Assembly: GCA_039201605.1 (NCBI GenBank)
Contig: JBCCRO010000030.1
Coordinates: 4,056 to 68,055 of the forward strand
Direction of reading: 5' to 3'
Length of the DNA stretch: 64,000 bases
DNA from: CADEDH01 sp039201605
Lineage (GTDB): Bacteria > Actinomycetota > Acidimicrobiia > Acidimicrobiales > SZUA-35
Shown: one piece after another, positions 61,590 through 64,000 of the stretch
How positions within the stretch are numbered: the stretch's first letter is position 1
How the letters are laid out: every line of letters begins with the position of its first letter
Notes under the pieces: generated by a model
What the model was told of the DNA's origin: nothing
Database searches by the model: none
What the model saw: the letters and a program-made list of their open reading frames with translations, nothing else
Program-made: the position numbers and the translations under genes

Positions 61590-62408
61590 TCAGTGCACCC
61601 GGGCCAGGAACGCCTCGAGGGTGGCGAAGAAGGCGTCGGACTCCTCGATGAAGGGGTAGTGGCCGCTGTCGTCGAACACCGCCAGCTCGGCGGCGGGCAG
61701 CAGGTCGGTGAGGCGCCGGGCCCCCGGGTCCGGCGGGGTGATGAAGTCGTGCCCACCACCGACGCACAGGGTCGGGGTCTCGATCGTGGGCAGGGCCTCC
61801 AGGGTGTTGAAGGTGCCGAGCAGCCCGGCGCTGGCGTTCCACCCGGACGCCGAGTAGGCGGTCTCGCCGTGGATGCGGGCGGCATCGTCGGCCGGGTACT
61901 GGTGGAAGTACAGCGGCCAGACGGTCGACCACGTGGCCCCGAAGGTCTCGTCGTCGGCGATCGGCCCGGTGAACAGCGAGCCGAAGGCCGCCAACTGCTC
62001 GTCGGTGCCCGACGGCTCCGGCGCGTAGTCGAAGGCGGGCACGGTGTTCATCAGCACGAGGGCGGCGAGGCGATCCTGATGGGCGGCGGCCAGCGACTGG
62101 GCGATGAAGCCGCCGTAGGAGTGGCCTAGCACCGTGGCCCGCTCAAGGCCGAGGGCGTCGAGCACGCCGACGGCGTCACCGACCAGCTCGTCGAAGGTCA
62201 GCTCGGGAGGGTCGCCGACGAGGCGGGCCGACCGTCCGTTGCCCCGGTGGTCGTAGTAGATCACCGTGTAGCGGTCGGCCAGGCGATCGAAGTAGGGGCG
62301 GAAGGCGGCGTGGTCGAGCCCGAGGCCGCCGTGCATCAGCAGCAGCGGCGGTCCCGACCCGATCGTCTCGACATGGAGTTCGGTGCCGTTGATCGCCTGC
62401 AGTGCCAT
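61590..62408 (-). CDS. Alpha/beta hydrolase (proline iminopeptidase/lactonase-like)
   Basis: This 272-residue protein has LLMHGGLGLDHAAF (oxyanion, about 22-35), YYDHRGNGRS (about 50-59), nucleophile elbow LGHSYGGFIA (about 92-101), an acid in GGHDFITPP (about 213) and His in DSGHYPFIEE (about 240). The triad is complete. HGG with DHRGNGRS is common in proline iminopeptidase-like and 3-oxoadipate enol-lactonase-like members. Substrate is unknown. ATG 62408 has CGGGAGACC upstream. Confidence 0.88.
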   Translation of the reverse strand: MALQAINGTELHVETIGSGPPLLLMHGGLGLDHAAFRPYFDRLADRYTVIYYDHRGNGRSARLVGDPPELTFDELVGDAVGVLDALGLERATVLGHSYGGFIAQSLAAAHQDRLAALVLMNTVPAFDYAPEPSGTDEQLAAFGSLFTGPIADDETFGATWSTVWPLYFHQYPADDAARIHGETAYSASGWNASAGLLGTFNTLEALPTIETPTLCVGGGHDFITPPDPGARRLTDLLPAAELAVFDDSGHYPFIEESDAFFATLEAFLARVH

Positions 62409-62523
62409 GGTCGGTCTCCCGTTCGCTCGTGACCTGGCTGTGAACGTAGCCGAGTCGTGAATCACCCCGCCCGCACGGCGGTGTGACCGCCGCTCCCGTC
62501 AGGCGGCGAAGGGCGGAGGACGC

Positions 62524-63594
62524 TCAGCCCGGGTGGAAGAGGAGGCGGATCCGCTCCAGCCAATCGTCGACGTCGGGGGCCACCTCGGCGTCGGTCTTGC
62601 CCAGGCGGACCAGCACCAGGTCGGCCACCGGGTCGACGATGATCCGCTGCGTCTCGTAGCCCGAGGCCCAGAACACCCGGTCGTCGGTGTCGTGGATCCA
62701 CCAGTGCGATCCGTAGCGCCGTCCGGTCTCGTCATCGGCCGCCCGCAGGGTGCGGGCGTAGTCGACCCACCCCTCGGGCAGCAGCCGCCGGCCGTCCCAC
62801 ACGCCGTCGCGGAGATACAGCAGGCCGAACTTGGCGAACTCCCGGGCGGTGGTGTGCAGGAACGACGAGCCGACCCAGGTGCCGGCGTCGTCGAAGGTGA
62901 GGCGGGCCTCGATGCCGAGCGGGTCGAGCAGGACCTCCCGCATCCAGGCCTCGAAGGCCGGGCCCGCCCCGACCACATCGGCCAACAGGCGACAGACGAG
63001 GACGGTGGTCCCGCTGGCGTAGTTGAACACGGTGTCGGGTTCGGTCAGGGCGGGGAGGGCGGCGGTGTAGGCCGCCATGTCGGGGTTGCCGTCACCGAAG
63101 AGCATGTCGATGCAATGGCTGACGGTCTCGTCGGTGTAGTCCTCTTTGAATTCGGTCCCGGGGACCATGCGCAGCAGGTGGTCGAGCGTGATCCGGGATC
63201 GGGGGTCGGCGGGGTCGTCCCAGCCCGGCAGGTCGACCGGCCGGTCGAGGTCGAGGCGCCCCTCGGCCACCAGGACGCCGACCAGGGCCTGGGTCATGCT
63301 CTTGGCCATCGACCACGAGATGAGCGGCTCGTCCGGCCCGGCGGTGGGGCCGTAGGCCTCGGCCACGAGGCGCCCACGGTGGACGGCGACGAAGGCCAGC
63401 GACCGACCGAATCGGGCCACGGTCGCCTCGTCGTCGACCGTGGGCCCGAACGCCTCGTCGACCAGCGTGGCCAGCGGCGCCGCCACCTCGGGCGGCGGGG
63501 CCGAAGTGGGCCACGCCCCGGTGGGGTAGGGCACCCCGTCGGGTTGGGGCGGAAGGTCGACGAGGGGAGCGGAGGGAGGGGGAAACACGGCCAC
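62524..63594 (-). CDS. Serine hydrolase, class C beta-lactamase family
   Basis: This 356-residue protein has the SxxK motif in SWSMAKSMTQALVG (about 94-107) and a Tyr motif NYASGTTVLV (about 191-200) in place of YxN, with typical class C-like layout. The family includes esterases, D-aminopeptidases and 6-aminohexanoate-dimer hydrolase (NylB), and most members are not true beta-lactamases. No signal peptide is seen, which argues for a cytoplasmic esterase or amidase. Its start is GTG 63594. Confidence 0.88.
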   Translation of the reverse strand: MAVFPPPSAPLVDLPPQPDGVPYPTGAWPTSAPPPEVAAPLATLVDEAFGPTVDDEATVARFGRSLAFVAVHRGRLVAEAYGPTAGPDEPLISWSMAKSMTQALVGVLVAEGRLDLDRPVDLPGWDDPADPRSRITLDHLLRMVPGTEFKEDYTDETVSHCIDMLFGDGNPDMAAYTAALPALTEPDTVFNYASGTTVLVCRLLADVVGAGPAFEAWMREVLLDPLGIEARLTFDDAGTWVGSSFLHTTAREFAKFGLLYLRDGVWDGRRLLPEGWVDYARTLRAADDETGRRYGSHWWIHDTDDRVFWASGYETQRIIVDPVADLVLVRLGKTDAEVAPDVDDWLERIRLLFHPG

Positions 63595-63736
63595 GGCGGT
63601 CCATTGTGGCCCTCCCGGGCACCGGGCGCCCGCCCCGGCGGCGGGTGACGCCCCCAGTCCGAACTCAGGGTTTCTCGGGGTCGTATCCGGGAGAGGCCCG
63701 ATGGTGTGCCGGGCCCTGCTGCCTCATGGTGGGGGT

Positions 63737-64000
63737 ATGACCACGCAGACCACCACCAGCTCCACCGTTCCCACCGCTCCCGCCCCCGCTCCTCGTCGTC
63801 TGTACCGCAGCAACGACCGGCTGCTCGGCGGCGTGGCCGCCGGCCTGGCCGACTACGCCAAGGTCGACGTGGCCGTGGCCCGCCTCGCCTTCGTGGCTGT
63901 GGCTTTTTCCGCGGTTTGGGGGCCGCTTCTCTCAAACATCGCCTGTAACATCATCCCCCCGCCCCCGGGGCCCATGCCGCCGGCGCCGATGGCCCCGCCC
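63737..64000 (+). CDS. PspC-domain protein, partial (runs off window end)
   Basis: The first 88 codons are present. After a Thr/Ala/Pro-rich start comes RRLYRSNDRLLGGVAAGLADYAKVDVAVARLAFV (about 20-53), the PspC signature. A hydrophobic segment FVAVAFSAVWGPLLSNIACNII and a Pro-rich stretch follow. PspC proteins are membrane-embedded stress-response regulators or sensors. A GGTGGGGGT sequence precedes ATG 63737. The rest of the protein lies outside the window. Confidence 0.78.
   Translation, partial: MTTQTTTSSTVPTAPAPAPRRLYRSNDRLLGGVAAGLADYAKVDVAVARLAFVAVAFSAVWGPLLSNIACNIIPPPPGPMPPAPMAPP

Overview
The window is about 70% G+C, packed with genes on both strands, and uses GTG and TTG starts freely. 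Lipoprotein and Tat signals, a DivIVA-like protein, an NrtR-type regulator, an Mca/MshB-like deacetylase and a sigma factor followed by a helix-turn-helix/DUF397 pair all point to an actinobacterium. The mix of acyl-CoA, aromatic-acid and branched-chain amino-acid transport genes suggests Acidimicrobiia or a relative, but that is inference. No rRNA, tRNA, CRISPR array or prophage was recognised.

Layout. 1-4046 (minus): a lipoprotein, a 1118-residue RHS/YD-repeat protein with a cysteine-rich tail, and a second lipoprotein cut by the window edge. 4220-11986: a LuxR-type ATPase regulator, a PIG-L deacetylase, an acyl-CoA dehydrogenase, an HtrA-like protease, an alpha/beta hydrolase and a proline-rich protein. 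12143-14824: a small ORF, a sigma factor, and a lower-G+C XRE/DUF5753 plus DUF397 pair. 14868-20518: a DivIVA-like protein, an ammonium transporter, a small unknown, an orphan TRAP solute-binding protein and a CapA-like protein.

20580-29375 is the most coherent block. It encodes a complete protocatechuate 4,5-cleavage pathway: PobA makes protocatechuate from 4-hydroxybenzoate, LigA/LigB open the ring, LigC makes 2-pyrone-4,6-dicarboxylate, LigI hydrolyses it, LigU tautomerises, LigJ hydrates, and LigK yields pyruvate and oxaloacetate. A GntR/FCD regulator lies inside it. TTGTnnACAA palindromes occur before ligU, before gntR and between the divergent ligJ and pobA, which suggests one regulon.

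29389-42886 holds a beta-propeller protein, a cation/proton antiporter, a Rieske-ThDP enzyme fusion, a membrane PQQ-like propeller protein, a divergent NrtR / SPFH + NAD-kinase-like module with two operator-like palindromes, a HAD phosphatase, an FG-GAP lipoprotein, an RtcB gene with its middle deleted in frame, and a dehalogenase/epoxide-hydrolase-like protein. 43148-48415 is a five-gene branched-chain amino-acid-type ABC transporter in the order G-F-H-M-K.

48679-64000 holds an acyl-CoA synthetase, an Hsp70-like ATPase with a TIR-like tail, a 167-bp MITE-like inverted-repeat element that supplies the stop codon of the next gene, a PPC-repeat lipoprotein with its Ser/Thr kinase, a very large protein built like mammalian soluble adenylyl cyclase, a membrane protein, a class III CoA-transferase, two hydrolases and the start of a PspC-domain protein.
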